Source: Bacteroidota bacterium (GTDB lineage Bacteria; Bacteroidota; Bacteroidia; Chitinophagales; Saprospiraceae). From it: a stretch of DNA of 64,000 nucleotides. Below are positions 1 to 8,792 of the stretch, piece by piece. The notes beneath the pieces are model-generated. The model did not search any database. It saw nothing but the letters and a program-made list of their open reading frames with translations, and was not told where the DNA came from. The translations under genes were made by a program, and so were the position numbers. The stretch covers positions 186,001 through 250,000 of the forward strand of contig JAKQHS010000030.1 of assembly GCA_029557915.1 (NCBI GenBank), read 5' to 3'. Numbering within the stretch: position 1 is the first letter of the stretch; each line of letters opens with the position of its first letter.

Positions 1-1
1 C

Positions 2-214
2 ATCACGCTGCAAACCATGAAGAGCCTGGAGGAAAAGCTGCCCCAGCCCACTTTCATGCGGATCCACCGCTCCTATATCGTCAACCTGGAGAAAATCAAC
101 GCCGTAGTGGGAAACATGGTCGAAGTCACGGAAAAAGGTCAGCCCAAACTGTTGCCGGTGGGAAAAAACTACCGGGAAGAGTTGGAAAAGGTCATCGATA
201 AGAACAGGCTGTAA
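2..214 (+). CDS. LytTR-type DNA-binding response regulator, C-terminal part
   Basis: The reading frame is open from the window edge and ends at 214, so only the last 70 residues or so are present. The visible stretch has the LytTR signature: an MKSLEEKLP helix, then F-x-R-IHRSYIVNL, then a beta-rich tail containing LPVGKNY. LytTR domains bind DNA through beta-strands and usually sit behind a CheY-like receiver. The receiver is outside the window, so a membrane-linked LytTR protein cannot be excluded. The gene converges on the exbD operon, with a shared hairpin between them. Confidence 0.85.
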   Translation: MTLQTMKSLEEKLPQPTFMRIHRSYIVNLEKINAVVGNMVEVTEKGQPKLLPVGKNYREELEKVIDKNRL

Positions 215-231
215 GGAAATCCATCAAATAA

Positions 232-268
232 AAAAGGCTTCTCCCTTGCGGAAAAAGCCTTATGCATT
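232..268. terminator. Bidirectional hairpin between LytTR gene and exbD
   Basis: AAGGCTT (234-240) pairs with AAGCCTT (255-261). Read leftward the stem is followed by a run of T (revcomp of AAAAAA upstream of the stem), which makes it a good terminator for the exbD operon. The rightward T-tract is weaker. Confidence 0.7.
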
Positions 269-282
269 GCTTTAATTTTTAA

Positions 283-762
283 TTAAAATCCGGAACGCTC
301 GGTCCTTTTCTTAGCTGAATAGTTGACTTTCAGCTGGCCGGCCTTGCGCAATTCCGTTTTTACATCGCTGACAAACCCCATGGTCACATCGCCGTCGATT
401 TTCATGGAAGTCGTGATTCCGGGACGCTGACCTTCGGGCAGTTTTACCTTATGCCTTTCAAGAAACAAAGGGATTTCATTCAGGTCGGCAATCTTGTCAT
501 TCAACTGTAATCTGGGTTTCGTACCGTACTGATTTACAAATTGAGAAAGAGGCCTTCCGATGTACATGGTATTGACCAGGGATTTTTTCTCCAGTTTGGT
601 CAGTTCCGTAGCATAAGGAGTGACGGCTTTTACCTTGAGATTGGATTCCCTCAGCTTCACGACCACCATGAAGAAAAACAGGAGAATAAATATGATATCA
701 GGCAGGGACGAAGTGGAAATCGTCGGCGCCGTATCGGCTCTTTTTGTTGAAAATCTGCTCAT
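283..762 (-). CDS. exbD: ExbD/TolR-family biopolymer transport protein (second copy)
   Basis: A 159-residue protein with one N-terminal transmembrane helix (about residues 20-42) and a periplasmic domain, the ExbD/TolR topology. Asp22 in the SLPDIIF segment lies where the proton-carrying aspartate of ExbD sits. With ExbB it would use the proton gradient to drive TonB. It is the last gene of the four-gene leftward operon, 28 bp after a first exbD. Two unlike ExbD proteins behind one ExbB is a common Bacteroidota arrangement. They may form a mixed complex or serve different TonB partners (inference). Confidence 0.88.
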   Translation of the reverse strand: MSRFSTKRADTAPTISTSSLPDIIFILLFFFMVVVKLRESNLKVKAVTPYATELTKLEKKSLVNTMYIGRPLSQFVNQYGTKPRLQLNDKIADLNEIPLFLERHKVKLPEGQRPGITTSMKIDGDVTMGFVSDVKTELRKAGQLKVNYSAKKRTERSGF

Positions 763-790
763 TTCCTGGCGTTTTTCTATGAATTACCAA

Positions 791-1345
791 TCATTTTTCT
801 TCCCCGAATGCGGTAGGCTCAGCCTCAGACAGCACAAAGGGGATGTCCCTTTTAATTTCATTTTGCTGTTCCTTATTGCATTCTTCTATGGTGTCTTTCC
901 TGAATCGCTTTTTGGCTTCTTCATTCCAAAGTTCGCTGTAAGCGGCCTTCAGTTCATTGTAGACGGCGAGATACTGTTTGAAATGGGTCCCCCGGTCGTT
1001 TTTCAATGAAATGATAGCCTCCTTTGCCGATTCAGCCAGGTCTTCCCGGCGGCCCGGGTTTGAGATAAATTCTTTAGCCCTGGTTTTGAGGTCTTCGATT
1101 TTCACTGGCTCCCCCCTTACCAGGAGTTGATCCTGGGCATTTACCAATACGGTAAACACGTTGCGGGTATTCAGGGTCAGGTCAATCGGCGGCTCCTCCG
1201 ACCATTGCGGGAGGCGCACCAGCACCCCTTTGTCCTCCACAATATTGGTCGTCACCAGGAAGAAGATCAACAGCAGGAAGGCGATATCCGCCATGGAACT
1301 GGCATTGATCTCAGGATTTGCTTTTTTCTTTTTTTTGGCCAGCAT
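791..1345 (-). CDS. exbD: ExbD/TolR-family biopolymer transport protein (first copy)
   Basis: The longest frame opens at 1435, but the ATG at 1345 (MLAKKKKK) is preferred: it gives the lysine-rich cytoplasmic start typical of the family and avoids overlap with the upstream gene. The resulting 184-residue protein has a single TM helix with Asp20 in SMADIAFLLLIFF, the expected proton-relay residue. The periplasmic domain is longer than in the second copy, with a charged helical stretch around residues 85-150. It lies 14 bp downstream of the 4-TM gene and belongs to the ExbB/ExbD energising complex for TonB-dependent receptors. Confidence 0.88.
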   Translation of the reverse strand: MLAKKKKKANPEINASSMADIAFLLLIFFLVTTNIVEDKGVLVRLPQWSEEPPIDLTLNTRNVFTVLVNAQDQLLVRGEPVKIEDLKTRAKEFISNPGRREDLAESAKEAIISLKNDRGTHFKQYLAVYNELKAAYSELWNEEAKKRFRKDTIEECNKEQQNEIKRDIPFVLSEAEPTAFGEEK

Positions 1346-1359
1346 GGATCCTTTTGATT

Positions 1360-1839
1360 TTATTTGAACAAATTCCGTATTTCGGAGAATATAAAGATAG
1401 CCACCGCTCCCAACAACATCAGGAGCATCAGCCATATCCCCCCTCCTAAAAGTTTGCTCATGTTTGCAGAGACCTCATTGGTTTTGAGGTCATCCAGGAT
1501 AGCCTGGTTGTCGGGCGCATTCAAAACAAAATACCCAAGGGCAAACAAGCCCACGATCACAGCCAGCCAGATCAAACCCATTTTGGCTCCGGCTGGATTC
1601 ATGGCGACGTGGATGACGGACCACAATACGGTGATGACCACTGCGACCACCAACATGAGCAACATGATCACGATACCCATGTTGAAAATATTGCTCGTTT
1701 TTTGTTGTTCCGTGGGAAGTGCATTGAAAGAATCAAGCCCGTTCAATACCGGTACGGCAAAAATGATCATGGCCACCAAAGCGAGGGCAAATGCGAAGAA
1801 GGTCCCTTTCCCTGAAAGCAGTTTATATAGATTAACCAT
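1360..1839 (-). CDS. Four-helix membrane protein between exbB and exbD
   Basis: A 159-residue, strongly hydrophobic protein with four predicted membrane segments, near residues 13-32, 51-75, 85-105 and 132-152. No catalytic motif or familiar family signature is visible. Its position between exbB (48 bp upstream) and the first exbD (14 bp downstream), all in one direction, implies that it is cotranscribed with the energy-coupling complex. It could be an accessory or stabilising subunit. That role is inferred only from context. Confidence 0.75.
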   Translation of the reverse strand: MVNLYKLLSGKGTFFAFALALVAMIIFAVPVLNGLDSFNALPTEQQKTSNIFNMGIVIMLLMLVVAVVITVLWSVIHVAMNPAGAKMGLIWLAVIVGLFALGYFVLNAPDNQAILDDLKTNEVSANMSKLLGGGIWLMLLMLLGAVAIFIFSEIRNLFK

Positions 1840-1887
1840 GGTCTGATTTTTATTTTATTTAAAGCCTGTTAAACAAATGGAAGACCC

Positions 1888-2625
1888 TTATTTAAATATC
1901 TTGTTCTTGGTCAGGATATCCACCAGGCCAATGCTGCTCTCCTCCATCTTATGCGTAATGGTATCGATTTTCACCACGATGTAATTGTAAAAGATCTGCA
2001 GGATAATGGCCGAAATCAAACCGAAGATCGTAGTCAACAAGGCCACTTTGATACCCCCGGCAACGATGGTCGGAGAAATATCCCCGGCCGCTTCGATCCG
2101 GTCGAAAGCCTGCACCATCCCGACTACCGTTCCCAAGAACCCGAGCATCGGGGCAAGGGCGATGAACAGGGAGATCCAAACCAGTCCACGCTCGAGCAAG
2201 CTCATCTGCATGCCTCCAAAAGCGGATATAGCCTTTTCCACGGCATCGGGGCCTTTTTCTGCATGCCGCAATCCTTCAAGAAGGGTTGAAGCGGTCGGGC
2301 CCGGGGTGACTTTGCAGACTTCGATAGCTCCTTCAATGTCGTTCGACTGAAGCCGGTCATCTATCTTAGAAAGCAATTTATCCGTATTTATAGTGGCTAC
2401 GTTGAGCGTGATGACCCTTTCAATACAAAAAGCTAATCCCAAAATCAATACAAACAGGATCGGCACCATCCACTGCCAGCCACCTTCAATGAATTTCTCT
2501 TTTAACATCTGGAATCCACCTGAGGGGGCAGCAGCTGCCGCTGCCGGCTCCTGGGCCATCAACTCCAGGCCGCCTGCCAGAAAGGCAACCAAAACAAGAG
2601 TAAAAAGTAAAGCAATCTTACGCAT
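1888..2625 (-). CDS. exbB: ExbB/TolQ/MotA-type proton channel protein
   Basis: A 245-residue protein of the MotA/TolQ/ExbB family. A signal-like hydrophobic start is followed by an Ala/Pro-rich linker (about residues 25-37), a first core helix (WQWMVPILFVLILGLAF) and, after a cytoplasmic domain, a helix pair near residues 150-215 that includes the typical GLVWISLFIALAPMLGFLGTV and GGIKVALLTTIFGL segments. It forms the pentameric channel around ExbD and supplies proton-driven motion to TonB. It heads the operon ExbB, 4-TM protein, ExbD, ExbD. The extended N-terminus is usual for Bacteroidota versions. The five SusC transporters downstream would depend on such a complex, although this need not be the only copy in the genome. 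Confidence 0.92.
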   Translation of the reverse strand: MRKIALLFTLVLVAFLAGGLELMAQEPAAAAAAPSGGFQMLKEKFIEGGWQWMVPILFVLILGLAFCIERVITLNVATINTDKLLSKIDDRLQSNDIEGAIEVCKVTPGPTASTLLEGLRHAEKGPDAVEKAISAFGGMQMSLLERGLVWISLFIALAPMLGFLGTVVGMVQAFDRIEAAGDISPTIVAGGIKVALLTTIFGLISAIILQIFYNYIVVKIDTITHKMEESSIGLVDILTKNKIFK

Positions 2626-2784
2626 AAGTTTAATGTTTTAATTTTTTGAAGGCTTAAAAATAGAAAATATTATCAAAGTCCAAACATTTATAAAAAATTC
2701 TTTTTAGGACTTAGACAACCGGGATTATAGTTGTCGGCTTACCCGGATTTTTAACGAAAATCCGGGGATCAGTAAAAAAAAAAG

Positions 2785-2872
2785 CGGAAGGTTAGGGATT
2801 CGAACCCTAGGTACACTTTTGGTGTACACACACTTTCCAGGCGTGCCAATTAAACCACTCTTGCAACCTTCC
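2785..2872 (-). tRNA. tRNA-Ser (anticodon GGA)
   Basis: An 88-nt leftward tRNA. The acceptor GGAAGGT pairs with ACCTTCC, the discriminator is G, the T-loop contains GGTTCGAATCC, and a long variable arm (GTGTACACC region) marks a class II tRNA. The anticodon loop reads CTGGAAA, giving GGA, which decodes UCC/UCU. CCA is not encoded. Confidence 0.95.
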
Positions 2873-2976
2873 GTAAAGCCTGAATGACTGGTGCAAAATT
2901 GCTAAAAAATCAGTTAGCATCCAAATCCGGGAGGATCTTCACTGCTGCAGGGGCGCGGACAGGGGATTCCTGCCGG

Positions 2977-3768
2977 TCACCCCTCGACTTTTCCGCTCCT
3001 TTCAAAGAGGGCCAGGGCATTTCCGGTAGTGATTTTTTCAATTTCATCCACCGGTAAGCCCAGGGCCCTGCCCAGGGATTCCGCAATGTTTACCAGGAAG
3101 GCCGGTTCGTTGCGCTTGCCGCGAAAAGGAGTGGGCGCCAGGTAGGGAGCATCGGTTTCCAGTACGATCCGGTCCAGGGGAATATTCTTTACGAGGGCGG
3201 CAAGACCGGAGTTCTTATAAGTGATGACCCCGCCGATCCCAAAATAATAATTCCCGAGGGCCTGGATGCGTTCGACCTGGTGCCGGTCCCCGCTGAAACA
3301 ATGAAAGACTCCCCTGGCCGGCCGCGGGTCCATCGGCTCGAGCAGTTCCAGCACCGCCTCCGTCGCTTCCCGGCTATGGATCACCACGGGGAGATCCAGT
3401 TCACAGGCCCAGCCACACTGGACCCGAAATGCTTCTTCCTGGTATGGCCGGGTGGTCTTGTCCCAATGAAGATCAATGCCCATTTCACCGACGGCGTAAT
3501 AAAGCCGGGAATTCCGGTACAGTTCCCCTTTTATTTCAGCCAGGGTTTCGGTGAAGCCGGCTGTCACCTGGCAGGGATGGAGTCCCATCATGGGGTAAAG
3601 GATGTCCGAAAGTGCGCAGGTGCTCAGCAGGGCGGGTATCGTGTCCGCATCCACGTTGGGCAAATAGATCCGGCCGACCCCGGCTTGAATGGCCCGGTGG
3701 ATCATTTCCAACCGGTCTCCATCAAATTCGGAAGCGTACAAATGAGCATGAGTATCAACTAACATCAT
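2977..3768 (-). CDS. tatD: TatD-family metal-dependent DNase
   Basis: About 263 residues from the preferred ATG at 3768 (MMLVDTHAHLY); an in-frame ATG at 3789 exists but would add a tail without family similarity. The TIM-barrel metal sites are recognisable: D-T-H-A-H at the start, GEMGID in the first third, VIHSRE, the FHCFSG motif and LETDAPYL near the C-terminus. TatD enzymes are 3'-5' exo/endonucleases for DNA and RNA in quality control. The gene is divergent from the RNase H gene with only about 25 bp between the starts, so the two probably share an overlapping promoter region. Confidence 0.93.
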   Translation of the reverse strand: MMLVDTHAHLYASEFDGDRLEMIHRAIQAGVGRIYLPNVDADTIPALLSTCALSDILYPMMGLHPCQVTAGFTETLAEIKGELYRNSRLYYAVGEMGIDLHWDKTTRPYQEEAFRVQCGWACELDLPVVIHSREATEAVLELLEPMDPRPARGVFHCFSGDRHQVERIQALGNYYFGIGGVITYKNSGLAALVKNIPLDRIVLETDAPYLAPTPFRGKRNEPAFLVNIAESLGRALGLPVDEIEKITTGNALALFERSGKVEG

Positions 3769-3793
3769 GGACTTATCTTTGAACTGCAAAATA

Positions 3794-4414
3794 ATGGCGA
3801 AGAAACAAAAATACTATGTGGTCTGGGAAGGCCATTCCACCGGGATTTTTGAAGACTGGAAGAAATGTGAAGCCCAGGTAAAAAACTACCCAAACGCCCG
3901 CTACAAATCCTTTGAAAGCCTGGAAGAGGCCAGGCAGGCCTTTTTTGGCGGCCCCTCCGCCAAAAAGCCGGTTTTCGCAAGGGCCCGCAGGAAAAATTAC
4001 GACCACCTGGTCCAGGACAGCATTGTGGTCGATGCCGCCTGTGAAGGCAACCCCGGAATACTGGAATACCAAGGGGTGGACCCTCACAGCGGAGCGAAAC
4101 TGTTCCACAGAGGCCCTTTCCAGGAAGGCACGGTGAATATCGGGGAATTCCTCGCCATCGTACATGCCCTGGCCTGGCTCAAACAAAAAGGTAAACATAC
4201 CACGGCGGTCTATTCCGATTCCGTGACCGGACTCAGCTGGGTCAGAAACCGGCGGATAAGGACCAACCTGGTCAGAAGCGGGAGAAACGAAGAACTGTTT
4301 GTATTGGTGGACCGTGCCCTGGAGTGGCTGGCAAAAAATACCTACCAAAACAAATTGCTTAAATGGGATACCGAAACCTGGGGGGAAAATCCGGCTGATT
4401 TCGGAAGAAAATAA
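3794..4414 (+). CDS. Viroplasmin-domain ribonuclease H
   Basis: About 206 residues from the ATG at 3794 (MAKKQKYYVVWEG); the frame also opens at 3767. The first 50 residues are a caulimovirus-viroplasmin / RNase H1 N-terminal domain (YYVVWEG, GIFEDWKKC, YKSFESLEEA), which binds RNA-DNA hybrids. The remainder is a ribonuclease H fold with the carboxylate set visible as VVDAAC, NIGEFLAIV, YSDSVTG and a terminal PADFGRK. It would remove RNA from RNA-DNA hybrids. A hairpin follows the stop codon. Its start lies back-to-back with tatD. Confidence 0.9.
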   Translation: MAKKQKYYVVWEGHSTGIFEDWKKCEAQVKNYPNARYKSFESLEEARQAFFGGPSAKKPVFARARRKNYDHLVQDSIVVDAACEGNPGILEYQGVDPHSGAKLFHRGPFQEGTVNIGEFLAIVHALAWLKQKGKHTTAVYSDSVTGLSWVRNRRIRTNLVRSGRNEELFVLVDRALEWLAKNTYQNKLLKWDTETWGENPADFGRK

Positions 4415-4449
4415 AAAAAAGGAGACCGTTTCACGGCCTCCCCTTTTAT
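4412..4449. terminator. Bidirectional terminator between RNase H gene and rpoC
   Basis: GGAGACCGT (4421-4429) pairs with ACGGCCTCC (4433-4441) around a TTC loop, with one internal mismatch. An A-tract lies to the left and CTTTT to the right, so it can end both the rightward RNase H transcript and the leftward rpoBC transcript. Confidence 0.8.
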
Positions 4450-4474
4450 AGTAAAACCTCTTGTTATTAACGGT

Positions 4475-7400
4475 CTATTCCTGAACCACGGAATCCAGCT
4501 CAAATCCATCTTCTGCCGTCACCAGCAGGGTCTCAAATTGCCTCAGTCCCGTGCCGGCCGGTATCCGCTTACCGACGATGACATTCTCTTTCAATCCGTT
4601 GAGAATATCCTTGGAAGCCGCGATGGCAGCCTGTGACAGGACTTTGGTGGTTTCCTGGAAGGACGCCGCCGAAATCCAGCTTTCAGTGCCCAGGGAACTC
4701 TTGGTAATACCCAGGAGCAAAGGACTCGAAGTGGCGGGCAGGGCATCCCTGTACTCCACCAGCTTTTTGTCATTGCGTTTCAGGATGCTGTTTTCCTCCC
4801 GGATCTGCCTTAGACTGACCAGGGCACCTGGTTTCAGTTTGGTGCTGTCGCCGGAATCGGTCACAAACTTTTTATCAAAAATCCAGTCGTTATGCTCATT
4901 GAATTCGTGTTTGTCCACCGCTTCACTTTCGAGGAAATGCGTATCGCCCGGATCTTCGATCTGCACCCGGCGCATCATCTGGCGGACAATCACTTCAATG
5001 TGCTTGTCGTTGATGTTGATCCCCTGGGAGCGGTAAACTTCCTGGACCCCATTGACCAGGTGGGACTGGACGGCGTAAGGCCCTTTGATATGCAGGATGT
5101 CCCTGGCCGCGATCGTCCCGTCGGTGATGGGCGTACCGGACCGTACAAAGTCACCCTCCTGTACAAGAAGGTGTTTGGAGAGGCCGATGAGGTACTTGCT
5201 TTTCTGCCCGGTTTTCTCATCCTCGATCATCACCTCCCGGTTTCCGCGTTTGATTTTTCCAAAGCTCACGATACCGTCGATCTCCGCCACGGTGGCCGGG
5301 TTCGAGGGGTTTCTTGCTTCAAATAGTTCGGTAACCCGCGGAAGGCCCCCCGTGATATCCTGGATTTTGCCCAGTTTTCTCGGAATTTTTACGATTTTCT
5401 GGCCTGCATAAACCGAATCTCCGTCGTTGATGGAGATATAAGCGCCCACCGGAAGCGTATATTGTTTTAAGTCCTCCCCGTTTTTGTTGGCGATCCGGAT
5501 GACCGGAACTTTTTTCTTGTTCTTGGCATCGATGATTACTTTTTCAGAATAGCCGGTCTGATCGTCCCTTTCCATCCGGTAGGTAACCCCTTCTTCAATT
5601 TCGCTGAACTGGGCAATCCCGGAAAATTCGGAAACGATGACCGCATTGAACGGATCCCATTCGCAGATCAGGTCGCCTTTTTTCACCTGCTGGCCTTCCT
5701 TCACCTTCAGGGAAGCACCGTAAGGCACGTGGCTGGCGCTGAGCTGCTTCTTGGTTTTAGGATCGACGACCCTGATTTCCCCGGAACGGGACAGAATGAT
5801 ATTGATCTTATGGTCCTCTTCCTTCACCTGGGTGTAAGTAACGTTGTCAAATTCGATGACCCCGTCAAATTTGGCCACCAGTTCGGATTCCGTTTTGGAG
5901 ATGGAGGCGATACCCCCCACGTGGAAGGTCCTCAGGGTAAGCTGGGTTCCCGGTTCCCCGATGGACTGCGCCGCGATGATGCCCACCGCGTCGCCCTGTT
6001 CGGCAATCCTTCCGCTGGCCAGGTTTTTGCCATAACACTTGGTGCAGACCCCTCTGCGGGCTTCGCAGGTCAGTACGGACCGGATGGTTACGGCTTCAAT
6101 CCCCGCTGCTTCAATCTTTTCCGCGGTTTTATCATCGATGTATTCCCCCGGGCCCATGATGACCTCGTCGGTGACCGGGTCGAAAATCGTATGCAGGTTA
6201 AACCTGCCCTGGATCCTCGAAGCCAGGGACTCTATGATTTTTTCATTGTCTTTAAGGGCGGACGTTTCAATGCCGCGGAGGGTACCGCAATCCACTTCGG
6301 TGATGACCACATCCTGGGATACGTCCACCAGCCTCCGGGTGAGGTAACCGGCGTCCGCGGTTTTGAGCGCGGTGTCGGCAAGACCTTTGCGGGCACCGTG
6401 CGTGGAAATAAAGTATTCCAATACGGTCAGTCCGTCCAGGAAGTTGGATAGGATGGGGTTTTCAATGATGGCAGCCCCGGTGTCGCCGGATTTCCGGGGT
6501 TTGGCCATGAGGCCCCGAAGTCCGCACAGCTGTTTGATCTGCTGTTTGGAACCCCTTGCGCCGGAATGGAGCATCATGTACACCGAGTTGAATCCCTGTT
6601 TGTGGTTGGACAGTTCTTTCATCAGGCTGTCCGTGATCCGGTTGTCGGCAAAGGTCCAGCGGTCGATGATCTGATTGTACCTTTCATTGTTGGTGATCAG
6701 ACCCATATTGTAATTGTCCCAGATCTCATCGACTTCCGTCTGTGCCTGTTTGAGGGTGATGTCCTTGATGGAAGGGGTCACCAGATCGCCCAGGTTGAAG
6801 GACAGCCCCCCTTTAAAGGCCCAATAGAATCCCATGTCCTTGATTGAATCCAGGAAATCGGCCGTTTCCGAAAAATCGGTCCGGGTAATCACTTCGCTGA
6901 TGATCCTTTTCAGCCCTTTTTTGGTGGCGAGTTCGTTGATGAAGGGCACTCTTTCCGGCACGGCCTGGTTAAACAACACCCGGCCTACGGTAGTATCAAT
7001 CACTTTGTAAATCAGTTTACCGTCCCCCTGGTCCACCTTGGCCCTCATTTTGATCATGGCATGCAGGTCCAGTTTTCCTTCGTTGAACGCGATGATCACT
7101 TCTTCGGGTGAATAGAATTTGGAACCCTCTCCCCTCACCTTTTCCTTATCGGTGGACCGTTTTTCCTTGGTCAGGTAATATAATCCCAATACCATGTCCT
7201 GGGAAGGAAGGGTGATGGGTGAACCGTCCTGGGGATTGAGCATATTGTGCGAAGACAACATCAGAAGCTGGGCTTCGAGGATGGAGGGCTGGCTCAGCGG
7301 TACATGCACGGCCATCTGGTCCCCGTCAAAGTCCGCATTGAACGCGCCGCAAACCAGGGGATGCAGCTGAATCGCCTTCCCCTCGACCAGCCTGGGCTGG

Positions 7401-8755
7401 AAAGCCTGAATGGAAAGCCTGTGAAGCGTGGGAGCCCGGTTGAGCATTACGGGATGCCCTTTGAGTATGTTTTCAAGTATTTCCCAGATCACCGGATCTT
7501 TCCGGTCTACCAGTTTTTTGGCTGATTTCACGGTCTTCACGATTCCCCTTTCGATCAGCTTGCGGATGATGAAGGGTTTGAAAAGTTCGGCTGCCATATT
7601 TTTGGGCAGACCGCATTCATGAAGCCGGAGCGTGGGCCCCACGACAATGACCGAACGGCCGGAATAATCCACCCGCTTACCGAGCAGGTTTTGCCGGAAG
7701 CGGCCCTGTTTTCCTTTGAGGATATCGCTCAGGGATTTTAAAGCCCTGCCCCCTTCGGCCTTCACCGCATTGGATTTGCGGCTGTTGTCAAAGAGGCTGT
7801 CCACGGCTTCCTGCAACATCCTTTTTTCATTGCGGAGGATGACCTCCGGCGCTTTGATTTCAAGCAGCCGTTTGAGACGGTTGTTCCGGATGATGACCCT
7901 CCGGTACAAGTCGTTCAGGTCCGAGCTGGCAAACCGGCCACCGTCCAGGGGTACCAGGGGCCTGAGTTCGGGCGGGATGACGGGCAAATACTGGATGACG
8001 GTCCATTCCGGTTTATTGATCTGGGATTTCTGACCATCCCGGAACGCCTCGACGACCCGGAGCCTTTTGAGGGCTTCGGATTTACGCTGTTGGGAAGATT
8101 CGGTGGCCGATTTATGCCTCAGGTCGAAAGAAACATCATCGAGGATTACCCTTTCAAGCAGATCTTTCACCGCGGTGGCGCCCATCTTGGCGACAAACTT
8201 GTCCGGATGGGTATCGTCCAGGAACTGGTTTTCCTTGGGAAGACCTTCCAGGATGTCGAGGTATTCTTCCTCCAGCAGGAGGTCGAGGGTATTGACCCCG
8301 TCTTTCGCCTTGATCCCCGGCTGGATCACCACATATCTTTCGTAATAGATGATGGACTCCAGTTTTTTCGAGGAAAGCCCCAGGAGGTATCCGATCTTAT
8401 TGGGAAGGGATTTAAAAAACCAGATGTGGACTACGGGCACGACCAGTTTGATATGCCCCATCCGTTCCCGGCGCACTTTTTTCTCCGTGACTTCCACTCC
8501 GCACCGGTCGCAGACGATGCCTTTGTACCGGATCCTTTTATATTTACCGCAGTAACACTCGTAGTCCTTGACAGGGCCGAAAATCCTTTCGCAGAAGAGC
8601 CCGTCCCGCTCCGGTTTATAGGAACGGTAGTTGATGGTTTCCGGTTTCAGGATCTCTCCATAGGACCTTTCCAGGATATCATCCGGTGAGGAAAGGCTGA
8701 TGGTGATGCTGTCAAAATATTTGGGATGTTTGCTGCTTTTCTTTTTAAATGGCAT
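4475..8755 (-). CDS. rpoC: DNA-directed RNA polymerase subunit beta'
   Basis: 1426 residues, full length for a Bacteroidota beta' subunit. The N-terminal zinc-binding cysteines are present (CYCGKY then CDRCGVEV), as is the magnesium-chelating active-site loop NADFDGD within [15 protein letters not shown]. The trigger-loop/bridge-helix region is seen around [16 protein letters not shown], and the second zinc site as [13 protein letters not shown]. Insertions between the core regions are moderate. It lies 37 bp downstream of rpoB and is the last gene of the long leftward ribosomal-polymerase operon, ending at a strong hairpin. Confidence 0.98.
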   Translation of the reverse strand: MPFKKKSSKHPKYFDSITISLSSPDDILERSYGEILKPETINYRSYKPERDGLFCERIFGPVKDYECYCGKYKRIRYKGIVCDRCGVEVTEKKVRRERMGHIKLVVPVVHIWFFKSLPNKIGYLLGLSSKKLESIIYYERYVVIQPGIKAKDGVNTLDLLLEEEYLDILEGLPKENQFLDDTHPDKFVAKMGATAVKDLLERVILDDVSFDLRHKSATESSQQRKSEALKRLRVVEAFRDGQKSQINKPEWTVIQYLPVIPPELRPLVPLDGGRFASSDLNDLYRRVIIRNNRLKRLLEIKAPEVILRNEKRMLQEAVDSLFDNSRKSNAVKAEGGRALKSLSDILKGKQGRFRQNLLGKRVDYSGRSVIVVGPTLRLHECGLPKNMAAELFKPFIIRKLIERGIVKTVKSAKKLVDRKDPVIWEILENILKGHPVMLNRAPTLHRLSIQAFQPRLVEGKAIQLHPLVCGAFNADFDGDQMAVHVPLSQPSILEAQLLMLSSHNMLNPQDGSPITLPSQDMVLGLYYLTKEKRSTDKEKVRGEGSKFYSPEEVIIAFNEGKLDLHAMIKMRAKVDQGDGKLIYKVIDTTVGRVLFNQAVPERVPFINELATKKGLKRIISEVITRTDFSETADFLDSIKDMGFYWAFKGGLSFNLGDLVTPSIKDITLKQAQTEVDEIWDNYNMGLITNNERYNQIIDRWTFADNRITDSLMKELSNHKQGFNSVYMMLHSGARGSKQQIKQLCGLRGLMAKPRKSGDTGAAIIENPILSNFLDGLTVLEYFISTHGARKGLADTALKTADAGYLTRRLVDVSQDVVITEVDCGTLRGIETSALKDNEKIIESLASRIQGRFNLHTIFDPVTDEVIMGPGEYIDDKTAEKIEAAGIEAVTIRSVLTCEARRGVCTKCYGKNLASGRIAEQGDAVGIIAAQSIGEPGTQLTLRTFHVGGIASISKTESELVAKFDGVIEFDNVTYTQVKEEDHKINIILSRSGEIRVVDPKTKKQLSASHVPYGASLKVKEGQQVKKGDLICEWDPFNAVIVSEFSGIAQFSEIEEGVTYRMERDDQTGYSEKVIIDAKNKKKVPVIRIANKNGEDLKQYTLPVGAYISINDGDSVYAGQKIVKIPRKLGKIQDITGGLPRVTELFEARNPSNPATVAEIDGIVSFGKIKRGNREVMIEDEKTGQKSKYLIGLSKHLLVQEGDFVRSGTPITDGTIAARDILHIKGPYAVQSHLVNGVQEVYRSQGININDKHIEVIVRQMMRRVQIEDPGDTHFLESEAVDKHEFNEHNDWIFDKKFVTDSGDSTKLKPGALVSLRQIREENSILKRNDKKLVEYRDALPATSSPLLLGITKSSLGTESWISAASFQETTKVLSQAAIAASKDILNGLKENVIVGKRIPAGTGLRQFETLLVTAEDGFELDSVVQE

Positions 8756-8792
8756 AAACCAAGTGATTTAAGAATGATTAAACAATTCCTGA

